Positions 13,703 to 31,480 of a stretch of 64,000 nucleotides of DNA are shown here, piece after piece. The position numbers and the translations under genes are program-made. The DNA comes from Cavia porcellus. Lineage: Eukaryota; Chordata; Mammalia; Rodentia; Caviidae. A model generated the notes under the pieces. That model had not been told where the DNA came from and did not search any database. It saw nothing but the letters and a program-made list of their open reading frames with translations. The first letter of the stretch is position 1, and every line of letters begins with the position of its first letter. The stretch lies in assembly GCF_034190915.1 (NCBI RefSeq), contig NW_026947484.1, positions 188,908,982 to 188,972,981 on the forward strand. The letters are read 5' to 3'.

Positions 13703-13813
13703 CCGGATCCAGCAGGCCGGGACATCTCCATCCGCCCACTCCTGGAGCACTGTGAGAACACCCACATGACCATCTGGCTCGGCATCGTCTACGCCTACAA
13801 GGGGCTTCTCATG
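13703..13813 (+). CDS. GABBR2: GABA-B receptor subunit 2, coding exon with start of TM5 (probably exon 14 of 19)
   Basis: GABBR2 is the class C GPCR subunit that pairs with GABBR1. It carries the heterodimer to the cell surface and couples it to Gi/o. This exon encodes 37 residues starting [18 protein letters not shown], then the first half of transmembrane helix 5 ([14 protein letters not shown]). Counting back from the stop codon with a human length of 941 places it at about residues 632-668. The acceptor is a pyrimidine tract ending TGTACAG and the donor is ATG|GTGGGT. Both borders are phase 0, and the reading frame continues into the next exon without a break. As I recall the human protein, the segment is identical. 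Exon numbering is by analogy with human. The preceding exon was not found in the window. Confidence 0.96.
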
Positions 13814-13874
13814 GTGGGTGCACGGCAGGCGGTAGAGATGGGGTCACTTCTCTGTTGGGCCTCTTTTTTCCTAG

Positions 13875-14075
13875 GGGCTCTCATCAACATAGAAATAAAC
13901 AGAGCACCCATGACTAAGCACTTCCTCTCTGCCAGGGTGTTTCCTTCGTATGCCTTTTCAGGTCCTACAACAATCCTGTGAGATTGGTACATGCGATAGC
14001 CTCGTTTCCCTAGTAAGGACTCTGAAGCTTGGTGTCTTGCCAAGATCACTTGGCTAGGAAGGAGCAAGTCAAGAT
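13875..14075 (-). repeat. MIR SINE
   Basis: Reversed MIR wording: GACTAAGCACTTCCTCTCTG, then ACAACAATCCTGTGAGATTG, then CTTGCCAAGATCACTTGGCT. This is a fairly complete but diverged copy starting about 60 bases after the exon border. Confidence 0.65.
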
Positions 14076-15054
14076 TTTAATAGAAAGTAACTCTGAAACC
14101 TCACAACTGTCAAGCCCTACTCCCAGGAACAGTCGTCTGTTGACATTCAACATGTATTCCTATCCCATAGTTCATTAGATGATTTCTGAATTTCTTGTAC
14201 TGCCTACATGTATTCTTACCTACTGCTACTTCCCAGAACTGGAAGTTGTGACCCCATATCCTTCAAGGGGCCATACCACAGGGCATGTGTCAGGGTACCC
14301 TAGACTTCAAAAAAATTTCCCTCACTTCACCCCAGCTGAGACTCTCGTCATATCCAGAGAGGTCTTTCACACCTCCTATGGGAGCAACAGGATCACTGGC
14401 CTGCAATGTGGACTCCTCAGGGTAGTGATCCTACAGGTGTCCAAAGGAGGTGTCCAGAGGAGAATCCGGAGGTGGAAGATTAGCAAGACATCCTGGACGC
14501 AGACAGTAACACACACAGGGAACGTAGTCTCCAAAAACCTGGAAGAGCTGTCAGAGATGAGTAGCCCAGACCCAACAAGAAAAACAGAGTTTTGCTGCAG
14601 GGCAGACCTGAACTCTTTGTAAAGGATTAAGGACAAGCTCCTTGTCAAAAGAAACACGCTGAGTTGATGACTTGAGCTTCATCCAGCCCTTGTTGAATAA
14701 ACAGAATGAAATTAGATTCCTTCCACAATCTTTCCAGCCTCCATGTGCTTGATTCTGAGACTCCATGAAATTAGATTATGATGAATCATTCACGCCTTTA
14801 AACTGGATTTATCTACCACATTTTCATCATTCATTATCTTCTTCCACCTACACCAGAAGTAGTTGGAGATGAGTACATCTCCAGTGAATGCCTTCAACTG
14901 GATCACATCAATAAAAGCTGTATCTGACAGCACACAAACCTTACCACCTACAGTGTATGCAAGGACCTTTCTGGACCTCAGGGTTCATGGTTAGAATCCC
15001 ATCCCTTGCCCCTACCCCTTCTAATCAGGAAGTACAGAATCAAGCTGGAAAGAG

Positions 15055-15055
<1 letters not shown>

Positions 15056-15102
<47 letters not shown>
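15056..15102. repeat. (CA)n microsatellite
   Basis: An uninterrupted CA run of about 23 units in the GABBR2 intron. Confidence 0.98.
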
Positions 15103-15106
<4 letters not shown>

Positions 15107-15230
15107 CCCTGGTAATACTGTCCCCAGCCAGTTGAGCATTCCCCCACCAGTGTCCATTCAATGCCTGCTTCCCTTGCTTTAGTGATGGAAACTCAGCACT
15201 TTCAAAGCAACTTGTGTCATCTGAGGTTGG

Positions 15231-15640
15231 TGTATTAGCTTCCTTTGGCCACTATAACAAATTATCACTATAAATTAGCTTAAAAACACATAAATGTATT
15301 CTTTCACAGCTCTGGAAGCCAGGAGGCCAGAACCAAGATAAAGTTGTGTTCCCTCTAAAAGTTTTAGGGAGAATCCTTTTAGCTTATTCCAATGAAGGTG
15401 ACTGCAGACATCCCTTGGCTTGTTACTGCACCTGGCTTGTTACTCCAAGTGTCCTGTACTTTTCTCCAAATCCTTGCCACTGGATTTAGGAGCCATCTGT
15501 ATAATCCAGGGTGATTTCATGGCAAGATCTTTAATTAAACTGGCAAAGACACCTTTTCCCAATAAGGTCACATTCACAGTTTTCAGAGATAATAATGTGG
15601 ACAAATCTGTTAGAGCCACCATTCAACCCATTAGAGATGA
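15231..15640 (-). mobile_element. ERVL-MaLR LTR (MLT1-like), solo
   Basis: Starts TGTATTAGCTTCCTTTGGCC and continues through TTCACAGCTCTGGAAGCC, GTATAATCCAGGGTGATTTC and AATAAGGTCACATTCACA. These are the landmarks of a reversed MLT1-type LTR of the ancient mammalian MaLR family. No internal retroviral sequence is attached. The subfamily is from memory. Confidence 0.75.
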
Positions 15641-17323
15641 GTTACTTTGTTAGAAAGTTCTTCCTTACCTCAGTGTAATTCATGCCCACAAATCCCCTGA
15701 AAAGTCTAGGAACACCTTACTCTGTCTCCTGCTATCATCCTGGCACACTTTGGATATCTACAACCAATTCCCAGATCCCAGATGTGCCTAACTTTTGTGA
15801 CTGGTAGAGATTCACATAGGTTGGGTGGCACATCAGCCCAGAAGGATACATTAACTCCCTGCCAGAAGGTTCGCATCTCAGGCACCATCTGTCCCTGACA
15901 CTCACTGCTGTGGGTTCCCAGGCAAGTGCCATCACCTGGCCAGGCCCCCATTCTCTGTCTGTGAGGTGGCCCTGCAGGGGTCCCATGGGAGAAGCCAGTT
16001 CAAGGCAGGCTGTCAACAGCCAATGGCAGGGAGCCATTACTTGGTATCTGATTCCTGGGCTGCTGGTTCCTTATTTAAAGAAATTTTCTTAAAAAGAATA
16101 AAGCAGGTTGCAAATGTTTAGAAAAAAAGATAAAAGACAAGGAGAGGAAGACAACTATGGTGTATAAAATAATATTTATCACAAAATAGATCTTAACTCA
16201 CTTTTGTACTAGATATTATAGTTTACAAAGTGCTTCCAGATGCATCCTCTTGCTTCATCTGAACAAGAGCAAGTGTGGGACAGGTGGCATGATATTCCCC
16301 ACTTCACAGACATTGAAAATGAGGTCCTCATTTGATCAAAACACATTATACACATCGAATCCCCCCAGAAAATGTGGAGCTGGGAGGTTGGATGAGCAAA
16401 GGGCTGGTGAGGAAATGGTTACACATGCTCTGCGCATGTGCCAATCTGCCAAAATTAAACCCATTAAACCCGATATGCACTAATAAAAAGATGGGGGAAA
16501 ATAAAGAAAGTGAGAGGTGAGATGGCTCGCCCAAAGTCACAGAGCCAATGCGAAGCAGAGCACATTCCAGATCTTCTGGGTGGCCATTTCCCTTTCCAGT
16601 AAATCAGCTCCAGAGGCAAGCCATGCAGGGCTGGCACAGGGGCTCCTGGGCTCCTCATTTCCTGTTGCCCCACATCTCACCAAAAACAGCTTCTACTCCA
16701 CAGTTTAAGACAGCTGCTGCAGCTCCACCCACCGTGTTGCACTCCAGCTGTTGAGAGGAAATGCAAGATCCCTTCCCTTTAAAGACCTCCCAGAACCTCT
16801 CTACATTTCCTCTTTGGGGTCATTATTCAGGACCCAATCTTATGCCACACTTAACTTTCAAGGAAGTTGGGAAATGTGGCTTTCATTTTGAGTGCTCTGC
16901 ACATTGGGGGTTAATAGAAGCCCTAGTCACAAGGTTTTTGTTTGGTTTAATAGCAAAAAGGACTAGTCTGGACCTCTAGAGACAGAGTTCTCTTTTGCCA
17001 GCATATTTCTCACTGGGCCAGTGTCCTCTAGAGAGTGAGAGGAAGTTGTCAAGATCTTATAGGGTTTTCCTTCCCACTGTGTCCTCCAATGAGCCTGTGC
17101 ATGAACCAGATGTGGAAGCAAAAACGAACCAGGCAGCTGTCACACACCCCCAGTCTGCTCTTCTTTTGTGGGATACAACTCAGGACCATGAGTGGAGACA
17201 TGAAAAGACAGAAGACTTGGCTGAGAAGAAAGCTCCAGCCTGCCTCCCCAGCCCCTACTTCTGAGCAGCCCTCCATGCAGCAGCTTTTTGGAGCAGCGAG
17301 CGTGTGCCACCACTTGGTAATGA

Positions 17324-19900
<2,577 letters not shown>

Positions 19901-20083
19901 CTCATCACTTTGAGAACAAACCCAGATGCAGCAACTCAGAACAAGCGACTCCAGATCACTCGGAATCAGAAGAAGGAAGACTCAAAAACATCCACCTCCG
20001 TCACCAGTGTCAACCAGGCAAGCACGTCCCGCCTGGAGGGTCTGCAGTCAGAAAACCATCGCTTGCGAATGAAGATCACAGAA
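19901..20083 (+). CDS. GABBR2: GABA-B receptor subunit 2, juxtamembrane tail and start of coiled coil (probably exon 16)
   Basis: Encodes 61 residues (about 744-804) of the cytoplasmic tail. [13 protein letters not shown] follows helix 7. A Lys/Ser-rich linker comes next ([15 protein letters not shown]), containing QASTSRLEG with the serine known as rat Ser783 (AMPK site). The heptad-like run [18 protein letters not shown] then opens the coiled coil that binds GABBR1 and masks its ER-retention signal. The acceptor is GTCCTTTCAG|CTC and the donor is GAA|GTACGT, both phase 0. Four residues in a seven-residue stretch near 19943-19963 (K, L, I, R) differ from the human and rat sequence as I recall it; the rest of the exon matches. 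Confidence 0.96.
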
Positions 20084-22305
<2,222 letters not shown>

Positions 22306-22469
22306 TAGAGCCTGGTCTGAAGTCACATGCGCAGAGCTAGAGCACCTGGGACCCTGTCTACTGACCAGAGTGCAGGGCCTGCTGGGTCTCCTCTGTCTGG
22401 ACCTGTGCTCCTGTTCCTCGTCCTGCAGGGCCAGGTCTGTAAGTACATGACATGGCCAGTTTTCTCCAT

Positions 22470-22760
22470 GTACTAAGTGTTGGGTTTTTTGGCATCGTAG
22501 AAAAACAAAGGCAGAAAAGGAAAAGGCTTTTATTGCAGGCACTAGAGGGCTACAGATTCCTCTGAAACAAAGAAGCCATCAAGTGTTCATTAGGTTTGAC
22601 AAGGGGTGGAGTCTAAAGGGGTGGACAGAATGACATATTGACAGCTGGTTGGGGAGACGCTGACACGTGGGCAAAAAGCAGAAAATTCGATTCGGGCTTG
22701 GAAGAAGAACATGAAATCAGGATTGCAGGGACATACTGTCATTTTTGGGTCCAGTACCAT
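22470..22760 (-). mobile_element. possible solo LTR, reverse orientation
   Basis: GCATCGTAGAAAAACAAAGG and GGCTTTTATTGCAGGCACTA give the look of a reversed LTR polyadenylation end. A body containing GGGGTGGAGTCTAAAGGGG follows. Its layout recalls the stretch at 5995-6390. Family and borders are unverified. Confidence 0.35.
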
Positions 22761-23189
22761 GTTGGGCAAATGCCATTATTAAGTATGGTTTTTAAAAATC
22801 AATGAACCAAGCCAAAAATATTTTACCTCAGAAAAAAGTTTACACCCTTAGGGCAAGATTATATGTAATATATACAAATATTCATAATTATATGCCATTA
22901 GTTGGGGAGAAAAAAGAAAGACCAACAAGCCAAAAGAAAATAAGCAAAAGAACATTCTGCCCTACAAAAGCAATTATTTCACTTGTGAAAACATGCTCAA
23001 TCTCACTATATATTAGAGCAACACAAATTACATCTGCAGTGTGATGCCCTTCCCACCTGAAGACTGGTAAAGATCCAAGATCAAAGAGTTGCTAGGAGAG
23101 CAGGGAAACCCAGAGGGAAAGGCGTCCTCAAACACAGCTGGTCCAGTAGAACTGTTCTAACCCAGCACTTCCACCATCGGAATTTATTC

Positions 23190-23575
23190 TCTGTGTCATT
23201 TATGTTTGTGCTGCTATGACAAAATATCACAAACCAGGTGATGTGTAAGCAACAGAAATTTATTTCTCATCGTTTTAAAGACCAGCAGCCCAAAATCAAA
23301 GCACTAGTAGCCAGGGCCTACTCTCTGCTTTGAGGTGGTACCTGGAAGATGGCCTCCCCAGGTGGGAGGAGCTCCGTGTCCCTACATGGTGGGAGGGACA
23401 TAAGAGCACAAATCCTCTCCCGTGGTAACTTTCATAAGGGGCCCAATCCACCCAGTGAGGACTCACTCTCATAACATAGTCACCTCCTAGAAACCCCGCC
23501 TCTTAATGCACGTTGGCCTTAAAATTTCAATGCGTGAGTCTGGGCTGGCGCATTCAGAACACAACATCCTGGACA
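23190..23575 (-). mobile_element. ERVL-MaLR LTR, solo
   Basis: Reversed MaLR landmarks: TTTGTGCTGCTATGACAAAA, CAGAAATTTATTTCTCATCG, CTACATGGTGGGAGGGACAT, GGCCCAATCCACCCAGTGAG, CCTCTTAATGCACGTTGGCC. This is a nearly complete but old copy in the GABBR2 intron. Confidence 0.8.
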
Positions 23576-23584
23576 CACAGTCAG

Positions 23585-24110
23585 TTCTCATCACTCCGGG
23601 AAGACAGTGGTTATGCTCTGTGAGTCACGTGAACAGTGAAAGAGCGAACACTGAATAAGTATTCCTAGGGGAACTTCAGGGCTAGGTTCCTGTCACCCTT
23701 TCAAGTTTTTCGACCAATCAGTACCTTATCTTGTTTTATGTATATTTCTGCTTAAAAACACCCCATTCAATAAACCTTGTTGGTTTGCTATTATTGAATT
23801 CATGGTCAACAGCTGTTATTCATGATTGATGGCAGCTTATCTAACACATGCATTTTCTCTGCAAGGTAGAGTACAGCCTTGGGAAACCTCAGACAGCACC
23901 TTAGCACTACACTTAGGGGCCATTTCAAACAGCAAAGTGACCGACAGAAAGCACAAAAATGTGGAAAAACTTGTTACTAAACAGACCGCAGAAAAGATTC
24001 TTATTTATAGTATGTGAGCTGAAGAGAAAGGCAGAGCATTACCTTAACTGGGAGCGTGTGCAGCAGGCCACTCAAATTTTTCAGTACGCTATGCAAGTCA
24101 GCAGATGAAT
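23585..24110. repeat. old interspersed repeat, probably DNA transposon, family not named
   Basis: Contains CGGGAAGACAGTGGTTATGC, TTTTTCGACCAATCAGTACC, GGTCAACAGCTGTTATTCAT, GCCTTGGGAAACCTCAGACA and AGCAGGCCACTCAAATTTTT. I recall this wording as recurring in mammalian genomes, but I cannot assign the family. A short open frame through it (23826-24017) is not convincing as a gene. Confidence 0.4.
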
Positions 24111-24682
24111 ACAGAAGCAAAAATCACTGTGAGTATTGAATTGGGGCTCCCAAATAAATTTTAGCAAGTAGATAATTTTGCATATATAGAATCTTTGCAC
24201 AATGAAGTGCCCAACCAGGTACACAATGACATACTTATAAAGTTGCCTGCGGCAGCGAAAACAAAACAAAACACCAGTGCTCCTCTTCTGACAAAGTGAA
24301 TCCAGATCTCTCAGGTGAAGCCAGGTTTTCATATTTCTGTAAATGTACCTAGATGTTTCTAAAGCCCAAAGAAAGTAAAGGAGATGTACATCACCCTACT
24401 TGGTGGCTATGCAATATTCCTTTAATGAATAACCCAGAAATTATGTAACTGATCCATTATACTGGGCTGATCCATACTAGTTCTTTTGATATAAATGATG
24501 CTGAACTGAACATCTTGTATATATCTTAACACGTATCCTTGATTATAATTTTCCCTAGGACAATCCTCAAAAGTAGACATTCTATGTAGAAAATATGCAC
24601 TTTTTAGGTATATAGTACATACTGATAGTTCCCCCAGTAAAGTTATGTCAATATATACTCCTGCCAGCAGTTTACTATTAAT

Positions 24683-24683
<1 letters not shown>

Positions 24684-24713
<30 letters not shown>

Positions 24714-24858
24714 GTCTTTTTGAGACAGGGTCTCCCTATGCAGTTCAGGCTGGCCTTGAGCTCACTTTGTAGCCCAGGCTGGTCTCGAACTCGCAACAAT
24801 CCTCCTGCCTCAGCCTCCCAAGTGCTGGGATTACAATCCTGAGCCACCACACCCGGCT
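24684..24858 (-). mobile_element. B1 SINE with 10-bp target-site duplication
   Basis: A T-run (24686-24713, the reversed A-tail) precedes GTCTTTTTGAGACAGGGTCT. A reversed B1 body with internal duplication follows (GGCTGGCCTTGAGCTCACTT, CAGGCTGGTCTCGAACTCGC), ending CCACACCCGGCT. ACTATTAATC occurs directly before (24674-24683) and after (24859-24868), which marks the insertion site. The intact duplication and long tail suggest a relatively young copy. Confidence 0.92.
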
Positions 24859-25234
24859 ACTATTAATCATTTTAATTTTTACTAAGCTTATAAAAAACAT
24901 ACTGTGGAGGATTTTTTTTCTCTGTCATTACATTCTTATGCACCAAAGAGAAGAGTTTAGTGTAAGAATCTTTCATTTCTAGGTTACGTTGTCTGTATTA
25001 TTGACTTGCCTCCACCCCCCTACCCCACCCCCGCCTTTTCTCTCAGAGACACAGGGCGGGGGCAGGTCCCTCACTTCCCTGTCACACTTCTGCCCTCTCT
25101 GGACAGGGGCTGCTCAGGTCCCTGGCATGGTTTCTGAAGGGCTGTGACATAGACCCCAGCTCAGAAAATTCGGAGAGATGATGGGCTATTTTGCATTCTC
25201 TCCTGAAGTTTGCATTGTTGATTCTTAAAACTAA

Positions 25235-27052
<1,818 letters not shown>

Positions 27053-27218
27053 CATCCAGCGCCGGCTATCCCTTCAGCTCCCCATCCTCCACCATGCCTA
27101 CCTTCCGTCCATTGGAGGGGTGGACGCCAGCTGTGTCAGCCCCTGCGTGAGCCCCACCGCCAGCCCCCGCCACAGACATGTGCCACCTTCCTTCCGAGTC
27201 ATGGTCTCGGGCCTGTAA
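27053..27218 (+). CDS. GABBR2: GABA-B receptor subunit 2, C-terminal exon with stop codon (probably exon 19)
   Basis: Completes the split His codon and encodes the last 55 residues, ending in RVMVSGL and TAA at 27216-27218. [19 protein letters not shown] contains the basic RRLS site whose serine is known as rat Ser892 (PKA site, human 893 by this count). A Ser/Pro-rich stretch follows ([18 protein letters not shown]). The acceptor is CTTTTCCCAG|CATC. The sequence matches the human C-terminus as I recall it. The agreement of the serine number with published numbering supports the exon chain being complete. Confidence 0.97.
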
Positions 27219-28359
27219 AGGTGGGAGGCCTGGGGCCAGGGCCTCCCCGCAATGGCGTCGTGCGGGGCATGATATCTGCTGCAGGCACTGTTGGCTCCGG
27301 CCACGGAGAACTTGGGCACTGCGGCTGCCTCTCAGGACTGCTTGGATGGCATTGGGTGGACAGGATGGGGAACTTGGCCCCTGACCTCGAGCCTTATTTG
27401 TGAAGTTCTTATTCTTTCACAAAGAAGAGGAATGGAAATGACTTCTTCCTGAATGTCTGCAAACAAGGAGGAGCTGGGATATTGGAAACCTGCAAAAAAC
27501 AAACAAAAAGTTCTCGACAAGGAGAGAGGCCTAGAACTCCAGCTAGACTCCCCGAGTTGAGCAGCCTCGGGAAGAGGCAAGGGCTCTGGAGAAATGGCCT
27601 CTGCACTCTGCACACACATCACAGGCTGCGGTCCCCCCGCCAGCCCTTCTGCACTCTGGGGGAGAAGATGAGCGGGGCTGCCAGGTCCCCCAGGGCCAGC
27701 CCGACACTCCCAGCCTCCCTGGGACAGGGGTCCACAGGACTGATGGACAGGTGCAGCCCTGCACGGGGGGGCCCCCAAGCAGGCGGACTCGCATGCTCAC
27801 AGGGGACTTCCATCACCTGAATGAGATGTTTGTTATTCTCTGATAAATGCCACACATTAACACAATAACACCCGATCCGATCCGGGGACTGTGGGGATTT
27901 AGGGCATGTCACCGCAGGCACCCTCTGCGGCGTTTTCATGCACACGCCGCATTGGCCATGTCCTTGTGTTCCTGTGGAGTGTTCCCAGTAATAAGGGGGA
28001 CCACCGAGCTAACCACAGAACGTCTGTTCCCAGCAAACATGAGAAAGAAAGATTGTGCACTTTAACTTTCCCATCAGGGCCCAAGGGCTGGCTGGGATTT
28101 ATTTTTATTTTTATTTTTATTTGTGTTGCCACTGACTTTGTTTCTGACCAAAGTGAATTGGGGGCATTCTGCTAAAAGACATCCTGATGTCTTAGGGGAG
28201 GGAGTTGCTGGCTGAGGGCTTCCCTTGCCTTCTGGAGCAACCTTCCATCCAGAGGAGCCCGCAAGCTCTCGCCTCTGGAGAGGGGAGTGTCACAGGGGCA
28301 ATCAGTCTGCAACTGATCCTCATTCATAAGATCACTGTTCCTTTCTAATTGAACCCCAA

Positions 28360-28560
28360 AGAGCACCGGCCCTGGAGTCAGAAAGACCTGGGTTCAATTC
28401 CCCTCCAGCTCCCTGTGTGACTTTGGGCAAGTCACTAGTGTCTCTGTAAGCCTCAGTTTCCCCTCTGTAACAGATTGGGGTTGAAACAACACCCATCCTG
28501 CCTACCTCACAGGATCACTCTGAGGATTGAAACTTGATCTCATGCTGGAAAGCTTTGTCC
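28360..28560 (+). repeat. MIR SINE inside GABBR2 3' UTR
   Basis: It reads in the MIR sense direction over almost its full length: CCCTGGAGTCAGAAAGACCT, GGGTTCAATTCCCCTCCAGC, TTTGGGCAAGTCACTAGTGT, GCCTCAGTTTCCCCTCTG, CACAGGATCACTCTGAGGAT. Because it lies between the stop codon and the polyadenylation signals, it should be part of the mature transcript. Confidence 0.85.
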
Positions 28561-29611
28561 CAAACAGTGAAGCAGCCCTGACCCATGAGGTATTAGAGTG
28601 ACAATGAGCTTCAGCCTTCACTACAGCCTGGGCAGGTGGCCCAGAGAAGCTTCCAGCACAGTCCTCTCCCCGGAACAGCTGGGCAGGAGGGAGGCTCCCA
28701 ATGACTTTTCTGACACTCCTAGACAGGTTCATTCTTTGCTAAAGAGAGGCCTGAATGACATGTCCAGGACGTCTGCACAACTGAGCAGTTCGCTCACTCC
28801 CTGAAGAATCTTAATGGCAGCTTCAACAGGCAGGCAATAATCTCTTCCCCGAACTACTGCTGTCAGGAGTACTCTGTTGTTTCCACCAGGCTTTGACGAA
28901 AGGGCCCACGGGAATCACCATCGCCAACATTTCAAAACACCCGAGTTCACGTAGCGTAGTCTTCCCCTCCCCTCCTTGAAGAGAGGTTCCTGAGGTACTG
29001 TAGCTTTTAGGGGGAAAAATGTTAACACATCACGAATCATGTTGAAGTCCTTCTCTGTTTAGGCACTAAAAATCGTATTGTCACTCAGTGTGTATTACCA
29101 GTATTTACTTGCTTTCTTGATTTCACCAAAACCGAATTTAATTTAAGGGATCACATTAATTTTTCAAAGGGAAAGAGATAATTAATTGTACATAATGTAT
29201 ACACACACAAAAATACCTGTAGAAATACTATTCCAACATAGCAGGAAAACAAACAAACAAAGTATTGGACTGTCGGAGGTGAGCGTGCGTCTGTAACCCT
29301 TTGTGACTCCAAAAACGTGCTCCGTCTTCTAGGTTAACCCACAGAGTACATTCTGTCTTACTGATCCTGTAGGCTCACCCGTTTTGTTTTTTAATTTCCC
29401 GCAAATAACAAGACCCACAGAGGTGACTCTAGCTATTTAAAGGTTCTGTTCTTTTATATGCAACCACCACACTGTCCATTTCCAAGAGGCTTTGGCCTGA
29501 AGGCATTTTCCAATGATGTTAGTGCACAACTGCTTTAAATTAGACTGGAACTGCCAGAATCAAATGTAAATGAGGAATTTCTCCTTCCCCTACTGCATGG
29601 TATCAATTTTT

Positions 29612-29645
29612 AATAAATTGTTGCAAATTTGTTTTTATGAATAAA
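29612..29645 (+). terminator. GABBR2: GABBR2 polyadenylation signals
   Basis: Two canonical AATAAA hexamers lie 28 bases apart (29612-29617 and 29640-29645), the second followed by an A-rich stretch and TCTCGTCTCT. They are the first canonical pair at the expected distance from the stop codon. The site actually used is not visible from sequence alone. Confidence 0.75.
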
Positions 29646-30964
29646 AGGAAAAAACTCTCGTCTCTAATGCCTACTCTTCCCCAAATGGAGGTTGAATGGG
29701 GCCATATTTTTACTCTGCTCCGCAAACTCGGGGGATTGTTCTGGGGTTGCCTGCTCCTTTAGGCCCTGTCCTCACTGGCTTCTGCTGACGATTATCAGGG
29801 CAACTCTGTGAACATGTAACTGCAACTTCTGATTCATGAAGGGGTGTGAGGCTGACCTAACTGTGGGCCAGTAATCCCTTCTCCAAAATTCCTCCATATA
29901 AAGTTAGCCTTCCACACAAAAGAAAAATGGAGCCAACCAAGAGAGAATTGAGATGGTGTCCAAGTCTCTGGTAGGTCAACAGCGTCCTGGGCTTCCTCAC
30001 CTGCTGATTCAGGCCTTCCTCAGATTCTCTGTTCACCCCTAAATTGTCCTTCCTGCAGGGATTAGTTCAAATTGGGTTCCACCCTTGCAACCCAAAGGGC
30101 CTTGACTAACATGGAAAACTCTGTCTTCCGGCCCAAACTCCCACTCCAGGCCTTCGCAGCCCGTTGAGATTGGCCTGTGCTCCTTCCCAGGTTCATCACC
30201 CCCTCCACCTGCATCCCTGGTGCCACCCAAGGGCTGGAGGCACTTCCTCCATCATGCTGTGCCCTCAGTCAACAGTTCTGCCTCATCGCTCTAGGTAACC
30301 CAGCAGGAAATGCTCTCTTGGCCCTTTCTGGGTTGAAGATGCTGCCTGCTCTCATGGCACTGGGTACGTGACAGCCCAACCGGCACTATGAGTTCCCTAT
30401 AGAAGGGACTCATAGCTGTTTGCCTGCTGTTCACTGTGTCTCAGAGCAGCTTGTGTGGAGGCTTTGCAGAACTGAACATTATGGCACTATGTGGATCTGG
30501 AAGACAAAGAAAGGACAAAGGCCAAAATGGGTATGAGCCTCAGGAATGGGGGAACAGACCCAGACTTCATAGGACTCTGTCCCCAGGTTGGAGTTTTCCA
30601 CTGCACAGAATCATCTCTAATGGAGCCTCCTGAATCCCAGGCCCACCAAGAAAGCGCCCCTACATGTCTGCTACTCCATACCTCCTCTTCTACAGCCTTG
30701 CCACATGATCTGGGGTGTTTTAGGCTAGCAGAGAGTCCCAAAGCAGAGGGAAGACTCACCCAAGGCCTATTAATGAGACCACAGCAAATGCACAAACACA
30801 AACTGAAGCCATCTTTAGACAGAAGACAGACAGTATGGGAAACTGTCTGGCTTTAGGCTCATGGCAGACAAGGTGCCTTGGAGACCACAAGAGAATCACA
30901 GTTCTCATCAGTCTTCCTTTTCTGTCTGATCTAGACTATTAGAAATTAGGGCAAAGAAGAATTA

Positions 30965-31060
30965 TAGAGACATCCAATCCCTCATGGTACAGGTGGGGAA
31001 ACTGAGGCCCAGTGACAAGAGCCAAGGTCAACCAGAAAGTCATGAGATGGTAGGTGTTAC
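30965..31060 (-). repeat. MIR SINE fragment
   Basis: Reversed MIR core: GGTACAGGTGGGGAAACTGA then GGCCCAGTGACAAGAGCCAA. Confidence 0.75.
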
Positions 31061-31089
31061 ATTTTATATCTACATGTCTCCCTGAAGCC

Positions 31090-31480
31090 TCATGCACTCA
31101 CAGGTGGGACTTTCCAAAACTGACTAAATCTAGGCTGCATGATACTTGGATTAAGGGGGTAGGGTACTGGATTAGTCTATTAATTGGCTTATCACAGTTC
31201 TGGGTATGGATAATGGAAGGCCCACTCTGAGTGTGGGTGGCACTGTCTAAAAGGCTTATAGCCTGGATAAAAGAGAAAAGGAAGCTGCTGCTTGCTGCTT
31301 TACTGCCTTGGTGCCTGCCCTGCCATGGACTGTTTCTCATCTGTCATGGTGCCCTACCTTGGAATCAGGCTGTGGACTGAAACCTCTACAAACTGTGAGC
31401 CAAAATAAACCTTTCCTCCTGTTACTTGTGGGTATCAGATATTTTGGCCCAAGAAACTAACCAAGATACGAGGCCTAGCA
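31090..31480 (+). mobile_element. MT-type ERVL-MaLR LTR, solo
   Basis: The 3' part reads ATGGACTGTTTCTC, AACTGTGAGCCAAAATAAAC, CTTTCCTCCTGTTACTTGTG, then TATCAGATATTTTGGCCCAA, ending AACTAACCAAGATA. This is the standard wording of rodent MT-type LTRs, with the AATAAA as the LTR polyadenylation signal. It supports a rodent origin of the window. Confidence 0.8.

Larger units (their letters stand above)
27219..29660 (+). other. GABBR2: GABBR2 3' untranslated region
   Basis: Follows the stop codon and runs to a pair of AATAAA signals (29612-29617 and 29640-29645), giving a UTR of about 2.4 kb, close to the length I recall for mammals. The first 1.2 kb are GC-rich. A MIR lies at 28360-28560. The distal half is AT-rich with TTTTATTT runs (28101-28121) and a CTTTTATATGCAACC stretch near 29452, typical of regulatory 3' UTR ends. 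The exact cleavage site is inferred as 10-30 bases after the second signal. Confidence 0.75.
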
